Below, one piece after another: positions 37,476 through 47,434 of a stretch of 64,000 nucleotides of DNA. Origin of the DNA: Bacteroidales bacterium (lineage in GTDB: Bacteria > Bacteroidota > Bacteroidia > Bacteroidales > UBA932); the NCBI GenBank assembly GCA_015060395.1, contig SUYP01000010.1, positions 1 to 64,000 on the forward strand, in the 5' to 3' direction. Numbering within the stretch: position 1 is the stretch's first letter; every line of letters starts with the position of its first letter. The translations under genes and the position numbers were made by a program. A model generated the notes under the pieces. The model was not told the origin of the DNA, ran no database searches, and saw nothing but the letters and a program-made list of their open reading frames with translations.

Positions 37476-40100
37476 ATGGCAGAAAAGAAACCGACCGAGA
37501 CACCTATGATGAAGCAGTTCTTCGCGATGAAGGCGCAACATCCGGAAGCAGTGCTTCTGTTCAGGTGCGGCGATTTTTACGAAACATACGGCGATGATGC
37601 GCTTATAGCCAGTAAAGTGCTGGGAATAGTGCTCACAAAGCGTTCGAGCGCTACTCCGGGAGCGATTCCGATGGCCGGATTCCCACATCATTCCCTCGAG
37701 ACATATCTTCCGAGGCTTGTCCGTTCGGGCTACAAGGTGGCGGTGTGCGACCAGCTGGAGGATCCTAAGCTGACAAAGAATATCGTCAAGCGAGGGATCA
37801 CCGAACTCGTTACACCCGGTGTGGCATTCAATGAGCAGCTTCTGGAGCAGAAAGAGCATAATTATATTGCCGGACTGACATTCTTCAAGGATAAGTGCGG
37901 AGTGGCTTTTCTGGATGTTTCCACTGGTACATTCCAGGTGGCTGAAGGAAGCCTTGACTATATCGGTACCCTGCTCAGTTCATTTGCTCCGAAGGAACTT
38001 CTCGTGCCGAGAGGCTATGAAAAGGGGGTGAAGGAAAGATATGGCGACCATTACTATATATCGACTCTGGAAGAATGGGCTTTCGTCTATGACAGTTCGG
38101 TGGAAAAGCTCAAGAGACAGCTGCGCGTTGACTCCCTGAAAGGATTCGCTATAGATAATTTCCCTCTTGGAATCACATCGGCAGGTGCCTTGCTGATATA
38201 TCTGGAACAGACTCAGCACAAGGAGCTGACAAATATATGTTCGATATCGCGTATAGACGAGGGGGCTTTTGTGTGGATGGACAGATTCACATTCCGCAAT
38301 CTGGAGATATTCACTTCTACGGCAGGAAAGGAAGGGACATCGCTTGTCGAAGTGATGGACAAGTGTTCGTCTCCGATGGGAGCCCGTATGCTCCGCACCT
38401 GGCTGGCGATGCCGGTTATGGATCTGAAGGAATTGGAAGACAGATATTCTGTGGTTCAGCATTTTGTTGATAATCAGGATGATCTGCTGCGTCTCCAGAC
38501 GATGGTAGGTGAGATAGGCGACCTTGAGAGGATCATTTCCAGGGCAGCTGCCGGAAAGATTATGCCGCGTGAGGTGATGCAGCTTCGAAGGGGCTTGAGC
38601 CAGACTGATCCGATAATGAAGCTTTGCGGCGGAAAGGGAGTGCAGGCGCTTGACGATATGATGGCCAATATGGGTGACTGCGCTGAGCTTCTTGATTATC
38701 TTGGAAAGACAATGCATCCCGAGACCGCTTCCCAGCTTGGCAAGGGAGATGTCATCGCAAGCGGAGTGAACGAAGAGCTCGATGAGCTGAGGAGGATTGC
38801 CCGTCACGGAAAGGATTATCTTCTAGAGGTGCAGCAGCGTGAGATCGAGCGTACCGGAATATCGTCCCTCAAGATAGGATTCAACAATGTGTTCGGCTAC
38901 TATCTCGAAGTGCGCAACGCCTACAAGGACAGCGTGCCGGAGGAATGGATCAGGAAGCAGACTCTGGTCAATGCCGAGCGTTATATCACGGAAGAGCTGA
39001 AGGAGTACGAACAGAAGATCCTCGGTGCTGAGGAAAGGATATATGTACTTGAGGCTCAGATATATGCGGAACTTGTAGGGAAGATACAGGCGAATATTTC
39101 GATGATTCAGAAGAATTGCCGCATACTTGCCCGTATGGATGTTCTGAGCGGATTTGCAGACCTGGCGGTTTCCAACAATTACTGCCGTCCTCAGATGAAC
39201 GACAGCAAGGTCATCGACATAAAGCAGGGTCGTCATCCTGTCATCGAAACGATGATGCAGGCCGGAGAGGAATTTGTTCCGAACGATATTTATCTTGACC
39301 ACCAGAAGCAGCAGATAATAATCCTTACAGGTCCGAATATGGCCGGTAAATCGGCTCTCCTCCGTCAGACCGCCCTTATAGTGCTTATGGCTCAGGTGGG
39401 ATCTTTCGTGCCTGCTTCGGCTGCGAAGATAGGCTATTGTGACAAGATATTCACCCGAGTAGGAGCATCAGACAATATTTCCCGTGGCGAATCCACATTT
39501 ATGGTGGAGATGCTCGAGACGTCGATGATCCTTCACAACCTTTCATCCCGTTCACTGGTGCTTCTGGATGAGATCGGACGAGGCACATCCACATACGACG
39601 GAATGTCCATCGCACGTGCCATCGTTGAGTACATACACGAATACGGAGATGGGGCAAAGACTTTGTTTGCAACTCATTATCACGAACTTAACGACCTTGA
39701 AGAAATATATGGCCGTGTGAAGAACTTTCATATCGCGGTCAAGGAAGTGGGCAAGAATGTGATATTCCTCCGTAAGCTTATGGAGGGTGGTGTGGCTCAC
39801 AGCTTCGGTCTGCACGTGGCGAGGATGGCCGGTATGCCTAAGCAGGTGCTTGAATCGGCCGAGAAGACCCTTGCTTCACTGGAGTCAGGTACCCCTGTCA
39901 AGACCAGAAAGGTTAAGCCTCACAATATAAAGGAGGGACGTGTCGAGAGTGACGGTTCCATTCAACTTTCCTTCTTCCAGCTGGAAGATCCTCTGCTTTC
40001 ATCGCTGAAGGAAGAGCTCGACAATGCCGACCTTAACAATATGACTCCGCTCCAGGCCTTTGACCTTCTGCGCTCTATGAAGGAACAGCTTGGCATATAG
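37476..40100 (+). CDS. mutS: DNA mismatch repair protein MutS
   Basis: The 874-aa protein recognises mismatches and starts repair. Domain I carries GDFYETYGDDA with the mismatch-reading Phe-x-Glu (FYE). Connector, core and clamp domains follow, then the ABC-type ATPase with Walker A TGPNMAGKSALLRQ, Walker B LVLLDEIGRGTSTYDG and the switch FATHYHEL. The C-terminal helix-turn-helix dimerisation tail is present (PLQAFDLLRSMKEQ). The start is set at MAEKKPTET because the eight upstream codons overlap the -7 box. Confidence 0.97.
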   Translation: MAEKKPTETPMMKQFFAMKAQHPEAVLLFRCGDFYETYGDDALIASKVLGIVLTKRSSATPGAIPMAGFPHHSLETYLPRLVRSGYKVAVCDQLEDPKLTKNIVKRGITELVTPGVAFNEQLLEQKEHNYIAGLTFFKDKCGVAFLDVSTGTFQVAEGSLDYIGTLLSSFAPKELLVPRGYEKGVKERYGDHYYISTLEEWAFVYDSSVEKLKRQLRVDSLKGFAIDNFPLGITSAGALLIYLEQTQHKELTNICSISRIDEGAFVWMDRFTFRNLEIFTSTAGKEGTSLVEVMDKCSSPMGARMLRTWLAMPVMDLKELEDRYSVVQHFVDNQDDLLRLQTMVGEIGDLERIISRAAAGKIMPREVMQLRRGLSQTDPIMKLCGGKGVQALDDMMANMGDCAELLDYLGKTMHPETASQLGKGDVIASGVNEELDELRRIARHGKDYLLEVQQREIERTGISSLKIGFNNVFGYYLEVRNAYKDSVPEEWIRKQTLVNAERYITEELKEYEQKILGAEERIYVLEAQIYAELVGKIQANISMIQKNCRILARMDVLSGFADLAVSNNYCRPQMNDSKVIDIKQGRHPVIETMMQAGEEFVPNDIYLDHQKQQIIILTGPNMAGKSALLRQTALIVLMAQVGSFVPASAAKIGYCDKIFTRVGASDNISRGESTFMVEMLETSMILHNLSSRSLVLLDEIGRGTSTYDGMSIARAIVEYIHEYGDGAKTLFATHYHELNDLEEIYGRVKNFHIAVKEVGKNVIFLRKLMEGGVAHSFGLHVARMAGMPKQVLESAEKTLASLESGTPVKTRKVKPHNIKEGRVESDGSIQLSFFQLEDPLLSSLKEELDNADLNNMTPLQAFDLLRSMKEQLGI

Positions 40101-40220
40101 AAAGCGATGGTACAAGAAATATTCATTTTTTGTATCACCACTTCGAATAATTACATAAAAATGATTAAAACCAGAGCCGGTGATACAGGAAACACTTTAT
40201 TTGTGTACCACCGCTTCATA
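40101..40220 (+). repeat. Leader of GH97 gene with a 70-bp imperfect tandem repeat
   Basis: Two related units start near 40101 and 40172. Each has a GGTrATACA-like word on the left and TTTGTrTmmCACCrCTTC on the right, so each unit can also fold on itself. The repeats fill nearly the whole space between mutS and the GH97 start. Function unknown; an operator pair or an mRNA leader structure are possible. Confidence 0.5.
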
Positions 40221-42230
40221 ATGACAAATGTTATGCATAAACTAATGACCACATTGGCAGCAATTCTTATCGCTGCATCGGCCTTTGCCGCACCGAAGAA
40301 CTATGACCTGAAATCTCCAAACGGAAAGCTTTCCGTTTCTGTTGAAGCAGGTGAAGGTATTTCCTACACTTTGACTCACGATGGCGATCTTCTCCTTGAC
40401 GAGACATCTATATCGATGGCCACTACCACAGGAGAACTTTTCGGCGGAATCCAGCCTGTAAGAAAAGTGACCCGCAGGAGCGTTTCCCAGATCATTCCTA
40501 CTGTGCTTTACAAAAAGGCTGAGGTCAAGGATGAATTCAACGAGATGACACTGAAGTTCAAGAGGTTCTCACTGATCTTCCGTGCATACGACGACGGAAT
40601 GGCCTATCGTTTCGTCTCTCATCTCAAGGATGCCTATCAGATCGAGCAGGAATTTGTGAACTTCAATTTTGCCGAGGACTGGAATATGTGGGCGGGATAT
40701 GTTACTCATAACACTCATTCTCTTGAGGGACAATATTTTACATCGAATGAGGCACAATATACATACTCTCCTCTTTCTCAGTGGAACAAGGATAGAATAG
40801 CCATTCTTCCTTTGATGGTCGATGGCCCGGATGGTAAGAAGATCGTCATCACTGAGGCTGACAACAGGGATTATCCTTGCTTCTATCTCTATAACTATGA
40901 GGGTGGAAAGAAACTTTCCGGAAGGTTCCCTGCAGTGCCTAAGGATGTGAAGCAGGGCGGACACAATATGCTTCAGATGGTTGTCGAGAGCCGTGAGCCT
41001 TATATAGCAAGATGCGAAGGTGAGACCGAATTCCCTTGGAGAGTGGTAGCTGTATCTGAAAAGGATATACAGATGGCGGACAATGATATGGTATATCGTC
41101 TTGCCGCGCCTGCGGATCCTCAGGCAGACTGGAGCTGGGTGAAGCCTGGAAAGGTAGCCTGGGACTGGTGGAACGACTGGAATATCTATGGAGTGGATTT
41201 CAAGTCAGGAATCAACAATGACACCTACAAGTATTATATTGATTTCGCTTCGGCAAACGGTATCGAGTATGTGATCCTCGATGAGGGCTGGAATGTGAAT
41301 CTGAAGGCCGACCTCTTCCAGGTGATTCCTGAAATCGACCTTGCAGAGCTTGCAGCATACGCAAAGCAGCGCAATGTCGGACTCATCCTCTGGGCCGGAT
41401 ATCACGCGTTTGACAGGGATATGGAAAAGGTCTGCAAGCATTATTCCGAGATGGGATTCAAGGGCTTCAAGATCGACTTTATGGACCGTGCCGATCAGGA
41501 TATGGTGGAGTTCCATACGAGGGCTGCGGCTACAGCTGCAAAATACAATATGATGGTGGATTTCCACGGTACATATAAGCCTACAGGCCTTCACAGGACC
41601 TATCCTAACGTAGTCAACTACGAGGGCGTATTCGGTCTGGAGAATATGAAATGGTCTGAGGAAACCGTGGATCAGGTTACATACGATGTGACCGTGCCTT
41701 ACATCAGAATGATGGCAGGTCCTATGGATTACACCCAGGGAGCAATGCGCAATGCCGCTCGCGGAAATTACCGTCCGGTCAATTCGGAGGCTATGAGCCA
41801 AGGAACAAGATGCCGTCAGCTTGCCGAGTATGTGATTTTCGATTCACCTCTCAATATGCTCTGCGATTCCCCTTCAAACTATATGAAGGAGAAGGAGTGT
41901 ACTGAGTTCATTGCTGCCGTTCCGGAAGTATGGGATGAGACCGTGGGCCTTGACGGAAAGGTAGGAGAATATATTGCGATGGCCCGCAGAAATGGTTCTG
42001 ACTGGTATGTAGGTGCTATGACCGACTGGTCGGCACGTGAAATGACCCTCGATCTGAGCTTCCTTCCTGAAGGTTCTTACCAGGTAGAACTTTATAAGGA
42101 CGGAGTCAATGCAGACCGTGCAGCCTGCGATTATAAGAAGGAGACAATTGAGCTTCCTGCAGATAAGAAGCTGAATGTCAAGATGATGCCGGGAGGAGGA
42201 TTTGCAGCGAAGATTACAGCTGTGAAGTAA
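40221..42230 (+). CDS. Glycoside hydrolase family 97 protein
   Basis: The 669-aa protein has a signal peptide (LMTTLAAILIAASAFAA), placing it in the periplasm. The N-terminal beta-sandwich (LKSPNGKLSVSVE) and the central (beta/alpha)8 barrel (VILDEGWNVN, LWAGYHAFDRD) are typical of GH97. The segment GFKIDFMDRADQ, with an acidic residue where retaining members have their nucleophile, plus MVDFHGTYKPTGLHRTYPN and NYEGVFGLE look like the retaining alpha-galactosidase branch, not inverting SusB; this subgroup call is inference. ATG 40221 or 40233 are both possible starts. It is followed by GH3 after 1 bp. Confidence 0.9.
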   Translation: MTNVMHKLMTTLAAILIAASAFAAPKNYDLKSPNGKLSVSVEAGEGISYTLTHDGDLLLDETSISMATTTGELFGGIQPVRKVTRRSVSQIIPTVLYKKAEVKDEFNEMTLKFKRFSLIFRAYDDGMAYRFVSHLKDAYQIEQEFVNFNFAEDWNMWAGYVTHNTHSLEGQYFTSNEAQYTYSPLSQWNKDRIAILPLMVDGPDGKKIVITEADNRDYPCFYLYNYEGGKKLSGRFPAVPKDVKQGGHNMLQMVVESREPYIARCEGETEFPWRVVAVSEKDIQMADNDMVYRLAAPADPQADWSWVKPGKVAWDWWNDWNIYGVDFKSGINNDTYKYYIDFASANGIEYVILDEGWNVNLKADLFQVIPEIDLAELAAYAKQRNVGLILWAGYHAFDRDMEKVCKHYSEMGFKGFKIDFMDRADQDMVEFHTRAAATAAKYNMMVDFHGTYKPTGLHRTYPNVVNYEGVFGLENMKWSEETVDQVTYDVTVPYIRMMAGPMDYTQGAMRNAARGNYRPVNSEAMSQGTRCRQLAEYVIFDSPLNMLCDSPSNYMKEKECTEFIAAVPEVWDETVGLDGKVGEYIAMARRNGSDWYVGAMTDWSAREMTLDLSFLPEGSYQVELYKDGVNADRAACDYKKETIELPADKKLNVKMMPGGGFAAKITAVK

Positions 42231-42231
42231 T

Positions 42232-44472
42232 ATGAGGAGGATTTTCGTAATTGCAGCGGCCGCTTTGATCTTCGCAGGCTGCGGATCTCCGAAGACAGAG
42301 GCCGAGAAGTTCGCCGATAAACTTCTTGAAAAGATGACCCTGAGGGAAAAGCTGGGACAGATGAGCCAGTTCAGGCCTCGCTCCGGTGTCGTTACAGGCC
42401 CTGAAGGCTTCTCCTATAATCTCGAAGATATGATCAAGGCCGGAGAGGTAGGGTCCATCCTCAGCCTCAGGGAAATGGAATATTTCGAGATATATCAGCG
42501 TATGGCCGTTGACAGTTCACGGCTCGGCATTCCTATTCTTTTTGCACACGACATCATTCACGGATGCAAGGTCATATTCCCGATAAATCTGGGTTCATCC
42601 TGCACCTGGGATGTCGAGGCTACGAGACAGTCCGCCAGAGTGGCTGCCGTAGAGGCTTCAGCTATGGGTCTCGCCTGGACTTTCTCGCCGATGTGCGATA
42701 TTTCTGCAGATCCGCGTTGGGGCAGAGTATCTGAGGGATCCGGTGAAGATCCTTACCTTGCTGCCAAGCTTTCAGCCGCTATGGTTGAGGGCTATCAGGG
42801 AGATGATCTCTCAGACAGTACTACCATCCTTGCCTGCGTGAAGCATTTCGCGGCTTACGGAGCTCCTGAGGCAGGAAGGGAATATAACACGGTTGATATG
42901 TCGGAGAGAATGTTCCGTGACAGGTATCTTCCTGTGTATCAGGCAGCTCTGGAGGCAGGAGCAGCTACCGTGATGTCTTCTTTCAATGATTATGACGGCA
43001 TACCTGCATCCGGCAACAGATGGCTGCTCAAGACGGTGCTCAGAGATGAGCTTGGCTTTGATGGCTTCGTCGTGTCGGACTATGATGCTGTTCACGAGAT
43101 GGTCAATCACGGTGTTGCGGCAGATGGCGCAGATGCGGCCAGACTGGCTCTGGAGGCATATCTTGATATGGAAATGACTTCCGGAGACTATATCAATCAC
43201 GGTGAGCAGCTTGTCCGCGACGGAATAATTTCCGAGAAGCATATAGATGAGCTTTGCCGTAATATCCTTGTTGCAAAGTATGAACTTGGCCTTTTCGAGG
43301 ATCCTTTCAGATATGGTGGTGCTGAAAGATTTGCCCGTGAGACATATAAGCCTGAATCCATTGCTCTTGCGCGTCAGATCGCTCGTGAATCGATGGTGCT
43401 TCTGAAGAATGAGGATTCCGTACTGCCTCTGAAAGAGGGCAGGAAGGTGGCGATGATCGGTCCTTTCCTATCTGATGCAAGGGCTATGAACGGAACTTGG
43501 GACGGTTTTTCCGAGGCAAAGAGGATAGTGACTATAGAGCAGGGTATGAAGGCCAGGTTCCCTGAAGATGCTATGACGTTTACGAGAGGCTGTGACGCCT
43601 ATAACCATATCGAAGGAGGAGTGGAGGCTGCTGTACGTGCTGCAAGAGCTGCTGATGTGGCAGTGCTTACGCTCGGACTTCCTGGAAATCACAGCGGTGA
43701 GACGACATCTATGACCTCTGTAGAGCTCCCGCAGGCTCAGAAAGAGCTTCTTGCTGCGGTCAAGGCTACAGGCAAGCCTGTGGTGGTTCTGCTTGTTACG
43801 GGCCGTCCTATGGCCTTGGAGTCGGTGGACGGACTTATGGATGCCCTTCTTGTGGTGTGGCATCCCGGAACAGCGGGTGGAGATGCCGTTGCTGACCTTC
43901 TCAGCGGCGATTTCTCTCCTTCAGGTCACCTTACTATGTCCTTCCCTCGTTGTGACGGTCAGATTCCAATAAGATACAATCACAAGAGTACGGGAAGGCC
44001 TTTGAACAAGGAACTTGATTATACCCAGAGTCATAAGGCGAAGAAGAATTACCTGTCCAGCTACCTTTTCACTCCTAATACCCCTCTATATCCTTTCGGA
44101 TATGGTCTGAGCTATACCGAATTTGCCTTTGATGGTCTTGAGGTGCTCGATCCGGAAGTCGGAACGGGCGAGGACGTGCGTGTGAAAGTTCGTGTTTCCA
44201 ATGTCGGAAATATCAAGGGAACCACTGTCGCCCAGCTTTATATAAGAGATATGGTAGCCTCTACGACCAGGCCGGTACGTGAACTGAAGGGGTTTGAGAG
44301 AGTGAGCCTCGAGCCTGGTGCCTCAGCCGAGGTCGTATTTACAATTACGGCCGACGATATGGCTTTCTGCAGGGAGGATATGACGTTTGCCCAGGAGCCG
44401 GGAGAGTTCGGCGTTTGGGTAGGCGAAAGTTGTGAGGCCGATCTTGAAGGACATTTTATCGTAAGAGAATAG
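42232..44472 (+). CDS. Glycoside hydrolase family 3, beta-glucosidase/beta-xylosidase type
   Basis: The 746-aa lipoprotein (AAAALIFAGCGS, cysteine near 17) has the N-terminal GH3 barrel with FAHDIIHGCKVIFP, DPRWGRVSEGSGEDPYL, CVKHFAAYGAPEAGREY and the nucleophile segment GFVVSDYDAVHE. The C-terminal alpha/beta sandwich and a fibronectin-III-like tail (VRVSNVGNIKGTTVAQLYI) complete it. It probably trims beta-linked oligosaccharides in the periplasm. One base separates it from the GH97 gene, so both act on the same kind of substrate in one operon; no SusC/SusD pair is present. Confidence 0.94.
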   Translation: MRRIFVIAAAALIFAGCGSPKTEAEKFADKLLEKMTLREKLGQMSQFRPRSGVVTGPEGFSYNLEDMIKAGEVGSILSLREMEYFEIYQRMAVDSSRLGIPILFAHDIIHGCKVIFPINLGSSCTWDVEATRQSARVAAVEASAMGLAWTFSPMCDISADPRWGRVSEGSGEDPYLAAKLSAAMVEGYQGDDLSDSTTILACVKHFAAYGAPEAGREYNTVDMSERMFRDRYLPVYQAALEAGAATVMSSFNDYDGIPASGNRWLLKTVLRDELGFDGFVVSDYDAVHEMVNHGVAADGADAARLALEAYLDMEMTSGDYINHGEQLVRDGIISEKHIDELCRNILVAKYELGLFEDPFRYGGAERFARETYKPESIALARQIARESMVLLKNEDSVLPLKEGRKVAMIGPFLSDARAMNGTWDGFSEAKRIVTIEQGMKARFPEDAMTFTRGCDAYNHIEGGVEAAVRAARAADVAVLTLGLPGNHSGETTSMTSVELPQAQKELLAAVKATGKPVVVLLVTGRPMALESVDGLMDALLVVWHPGTAGGDAVADLLSGDFSPSGHLTMSFPRCDGQIPIRYNHKSTGRPLNKELDYTQSHKAKKNYLSSYLFTPNTPLYPFGYGLSYTEFAFDGLEVLDPEVGTGEDVRVKVRVSNVGNIKGTTVAQLYIRDMVASTTRPVRELKGFERVSLEPGASAEVVFTITADDMAFCREDMTFAQEPGEFGVWVGESCEADLEGHFIVRE

Positions 44473-44473
44473 A

Positions 44474-44502
44474 TTGTATTTGATTAAAAATCATTACCTT
44501 TA
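44474..44502 (+). promoter_or_regulatory. Possible promoter of tnaA
   Basis: TTG at 44474-44476, an 18-base spacer, then TACCTTTA at 44495-44502, one mismatch from the -7 consensus. The leader would be about 45 bases. Confidence 0.4.
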
Positions 44503-44554
44503 TCGCCTGAAATCGTGTGAATTTATAATAATAACTTCTAAAATACTAATAATT

Positions 44555-45928
44555 ATGGAATTACCTTTTGCAGAATCGTGGAAGATCAAAATGGTGGAGC
44601 CTCTTCGCAAGAGCACACGCGAGGAGCGCGAACAGTGGATCAAGGAAGCGGATTATAACCTCTTCCAGCTTAAGTCAGACCAGGTTTATATTGACTGTCT
44701 TACTGACTCAGGTACAGGCGCAATGAGCGACCGTCAGTGGGCTGCTATGATGATGGGTGACGAGAGCTATGCAGGCTCTTCATCTTTCTTCCAGCTTAAG
44801 GAGACTATCACAAAGATCACAGGATTCGAGTATGTTATCCCTACTCACCAGGGTCGTGCAGCTGAGAACGTTCTTTTCAGCCATCTCGTAAAGGCTGATG
44901 CTATTGTTCCGGGAAACTCACATTTCGACACTACAAAGGGCCACATCGAGAGCCGTAAGGCATTTGCAGTTGACTGTACTGTTGATGAGGCTAAGGATAC
45001 TCAGCTTGAGGTTCCTTTCAAGGGTAACGTTGACCCTAAGAAGCTTGAGAAGGTGCTTGCTGAGAAGGCAGAGCTCGTTCCTTTCATCATCGTTACCATC
45101 ACCAACAACACAGCCGGAGGTCAGCCTGTATCAATGCAGAACCTTCGTGAGGTACGTGCCATCGCCGACAAGTACGGAAAGCGCGTGATCTTCGACTCAG
45201 CACGTTTCGTCGAGAATGCATATTTCATCCGCACCCGTGAGGAAGGCTATGCTGACAAGAGCATCAAGGAGATCTGCAAGGAGATGTTCTCATACGCAGA
45301 CGGTATGACAATGTCTTCAAAGAAGGACGGTCTGGTGAATATGGGTGGTTTCATCGCTACACGTCACGAGGACTGGTATGAAGGAGCAAAGAAATATTGT
45401 ATCCCATTCGAAGGCTTCCTTACATACGGTGGTATGAACGGTCGCGATATGGCTGCTCTTGCAGTAGGTCTTGACGAGAACACCGAGCTCGAGACTATCG
45501 AGACACGTATCCGCCAGGTGCAGTACCTTGCTGCCAAGCTCGATGAGTACGGTATCCCTTATCAGCGTCCTGTAGGTGGTCACGCTCTCTTTATCGACGC
45601 AGACAGGGTTCTTGACCAGATTCCTAAGGAGGAGTTCCCTGCACAGACTCTTGCAATCGAACTTTACCTCGAGGCTGGTGTACGTGGATGCGAGATCGGA
45701 TACATCCTCGCTGACCGTGATCCTGTAACTCGTGAGAACCGTTTCGGAGGTCTCGACCTTCTCCGTCTCTGCATCGCTCGCCGCGTTTATACAAACAACC
45801 ATATGGACGTGATCGCAGCTGCTCTCAAGAACGTTTATGACCGTCGTCACGAGATCACACGCGGTGTGAAGATCGTTTGGGAGACTGAGCTTATGAGACA
45901 TTTTACAGTGAAATTGGAGAGACTCTAA
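44555..45928 (+). CDS. tnaA: Tryptophanase (tryptophan indole-lyase)
   Basis: This PLP enzyme (457 aa) splits tryptophan into indole, pyruvate and ammonia. Signatures are LTDSGTGAMSDRQWAAMMMGDESYAGS, quoted here only as the family's LTDSGT and GDExYAGS words, PTHQGRAAEN, TITNNTAGGQPVS, DSARFVENAYF and the PLP lysine in MSSKKDG (about K257). Two features favour tryptophanase over tyrosine phenol-lyase: DSARF instead of DATRC, and CEIG where the phenol-lyases carry the substrate-binding Arg of MERG. The start is the ATG at 44555; an upstream open frame crosses the promoter. Codon use suggests strong expression. Confidence 0.92.
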   Translation: MELPFAESWKIKMVEPLRKSTREEREQWIKEADYNLFQLKSDQVYIDCLTDSGTGAMSDRQWAAMMMGDESYAGSSSFFQLKETITKITGFEYVIPTHQGRAAENVLFSHLVKADAIVPGNSHFDTTKGHIESRKAFAVDCTVDEAKDTQLEVPFKGNVDPKKLEKVLAEKAELVPFIIVTITNNTAGGQPVSMQNLREVRAIADKYGKRVIFDSARFVENAYFIRTREEGYADKSIKEICKEMFSYADGMTMSSKKDGLVNMGGFIATRHEDWYEGAKKYCIPFEGFLTYGGMNGRDMAALAVGLDENTELETIETRIRQVQYLAAKLDEYGIPYQRPVGGHALFIDADRVLDQIPKEEFPAQTLAIELYLEAGVRGCEIGYILADRDPVTRENRFGGLDLLRLCIARRVYTNNHMDVIAAALKNVYDRRHEITRGVKIVWETELMRHFTVKLERL

Positions 45929-45939
45929 TATAACACACC

Positions 45940-46046
45940 TGAAATCCGGATGAATTGAAATGCAGGTGACGTGCCACCCCCGGCTAGGGGGTGCCCGACC
46001 TTCGGGAGGGCGGGGGTCATCGGAATTTCATTCATCCGGATTTTCG
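45940..46046 (-). repeat. Hairpin element B with site-specific arms
   Basis: Outer arms 45941-45969 and 46017-46046 pair over about 27 bp with single-base bulges around TCCGGATGAAT. The core, read on the minus strand, runs GACCCCCGCCC...GGGGGTGGCACGTC and contains the stem CACCCCC-TAGCC-GGGGGTG. It lies between the ends of tnaA and MATE. The words GACGTGCCACCCCCGGCTAG and GGGGGTGCC are shared exactly with element C. Confidence 0.85.
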
Positions 46047-46084
46047 TTGGGGTATAATATGTTCGAATATTCGCAGTGGCGAGG

Positions 46085-47428
46085 TTATTTGTTGTCCAGG
46101 AAGCTTTTCCCGACCCATTTGAAGCTGTTCCAGCGGCGGAGGAAGATCAGGCCGCGGATATTCTCATCAAGGGCGAAGACCGCCCACATTGCTATGAGTC
46201 CCCAGCCGAAGCTTATGCCGAGAATGTAGCTTCCCACTACCTGTATACCCCACATCACGATTATTCCGACGATTACAGGGAAATAGATGTCGCCGGCGCT
46301 TCTGAGGGAATTCACACCGAAGAAGTTGAGAGCTCGGCCGTTTTCAAGCAGCACTTCTATCCAGAGGATGGCTGCTCCGGTGGATATGATCCAAGGGTCG
46401 GAGGTAAGCATTCCGAGAAGATGCTTTCCGAAGATGGCCGTCAGCAAGGCGAGAGAGACGGACGTGGTTGTACCCATCCGCATAATCCTTTTGCCGATGG
46501 TATAGGCCGCATTGATCTTCTTCATTCCGACCAGGTGGCCGATGAGGATGGCGCCTCCCTGGGCTATGGCCAGGGCGAATATATAGGTGAACATCACTAT
46601 GTTGATCACATAGCTTCTGGTCGCCAGAGCCTGGTTGCTGATCATATTGATGAAATACGATATCACCACCTGCGAGAGAGAGTATGAGAAATGTTCGCCG
46701 GCAGACGGGATTCCGATCTTCAGCAGGTTCTTCAGCTCGATCCACGGGAAAGGGGTGAAGAGTTCCTTCGGGAAGGACGGAATATGCTTCTTGAAAAGCA
46801 CCACAAGAAGTATCACCACCGAAACGAAGCGGCAGAAAGAGGTGGAAATTGCGGCTCCTTCCACACCCAGGGCCGGCATACCGAATTTACCGAAGATGAG
46901 GGTGTAGTTGCCGATGATGTTCAGTATATTGACCACAATCGCTACATACATAGGATACTTGGCCTTGTCAGCGCTTCTGAGCGATGCCGACAGAGAGAGT
47001 GATATGGCCTGCAGGAATGCAAATCCTCCTACTATCTTCATATATGGCAGTCCTTCCGACATAAGGTCAGGTCTGAGTCCCATCAGCAGAAGCATATCGT
47101 CTGCAAAAAGATGCAGGCAGATGCTCAGAACAAGTCCGGACAGAAGATTGAACAGCAATGATATTCCCACCACCTGTATCACCTTATCCCTCCTTCCGGC
47201 TCCGATATACTGGGAACAAAGGATGGATGTGCCGAGGGAAATGACCTCGAAAAGAAGGAAGACCAGGTTCATAAGCTGGTTCACGACTCCTACAGCAGCC
47301 ACGCTGTTGTCAGAATAGCGGCTGAGCATAAAGGTATCGACCGCTCCCAGCATCATCACCAGAAGGGTCTCGACGAAAATTGGGCCGGCCAATGATGCCA
47401 GCTGACGGCTGAGATTACCGAAACGCAT
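46085..47428 (-). CDS. MATE family efflux transporter
   Basis: The 447-aa inner-membrane protein has about twelve hydrophobic helices in two related halves. The N-terminal motif PIFVETLLVMMLGAVDTFMLSRYS is typical of the MatE domain and a second half begins near residue 235 (IGIPSAGEHFSYSLSQ). It exports cationic drugs or metabolites with Na or H exchange. The ATG at 47428 is chosen; the frame continues only to a GTG that belongs to the repeated GAGGTGTCAATA word in its leader. Two copies of that word, 73 bp apart, lie upstream. Confidence 0.9.
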   Translation of the reverse strand: MRFGNLSRQLASLAGPIFVETLLVMMLGAVDTFMLSRYSDNSVAAVGVVNQLMNLVFLLFEVISLGTSILCSQYIGAGRRDKVIQVVGISLLFNLLSGLVLSICLHLFADDMLLLMGLRPDLMSEGLPYMKIVGGFAFLQAISLSLSASLRSADKAKYPMYVAIVVNILNIIGNYTLIFGKFGMPALGVEGAAISTSFCRFVSVVILLVVLFKKHIPSFPKELFTPFPWIELKNLLKIGIPSAGEHFSYSLSQVVISYFINMISNQALATRSYVINIVMFTYIFALAIAQGGAILIGHLVGMKKINAAYTIGKRIMRMGTTTSVSLALLTAIFGKHLLGMLTSDPWIISTGAAILWIEVLLENGRALNFFGVNSLRSAGDIYFPVIVGIIVMWGIQVVGSYILGISFGWGLIAMWAVFALDENIRGLIFLRRWNSFKWVGKSFLDNK

Positions 47429-47434
47429 AATATA

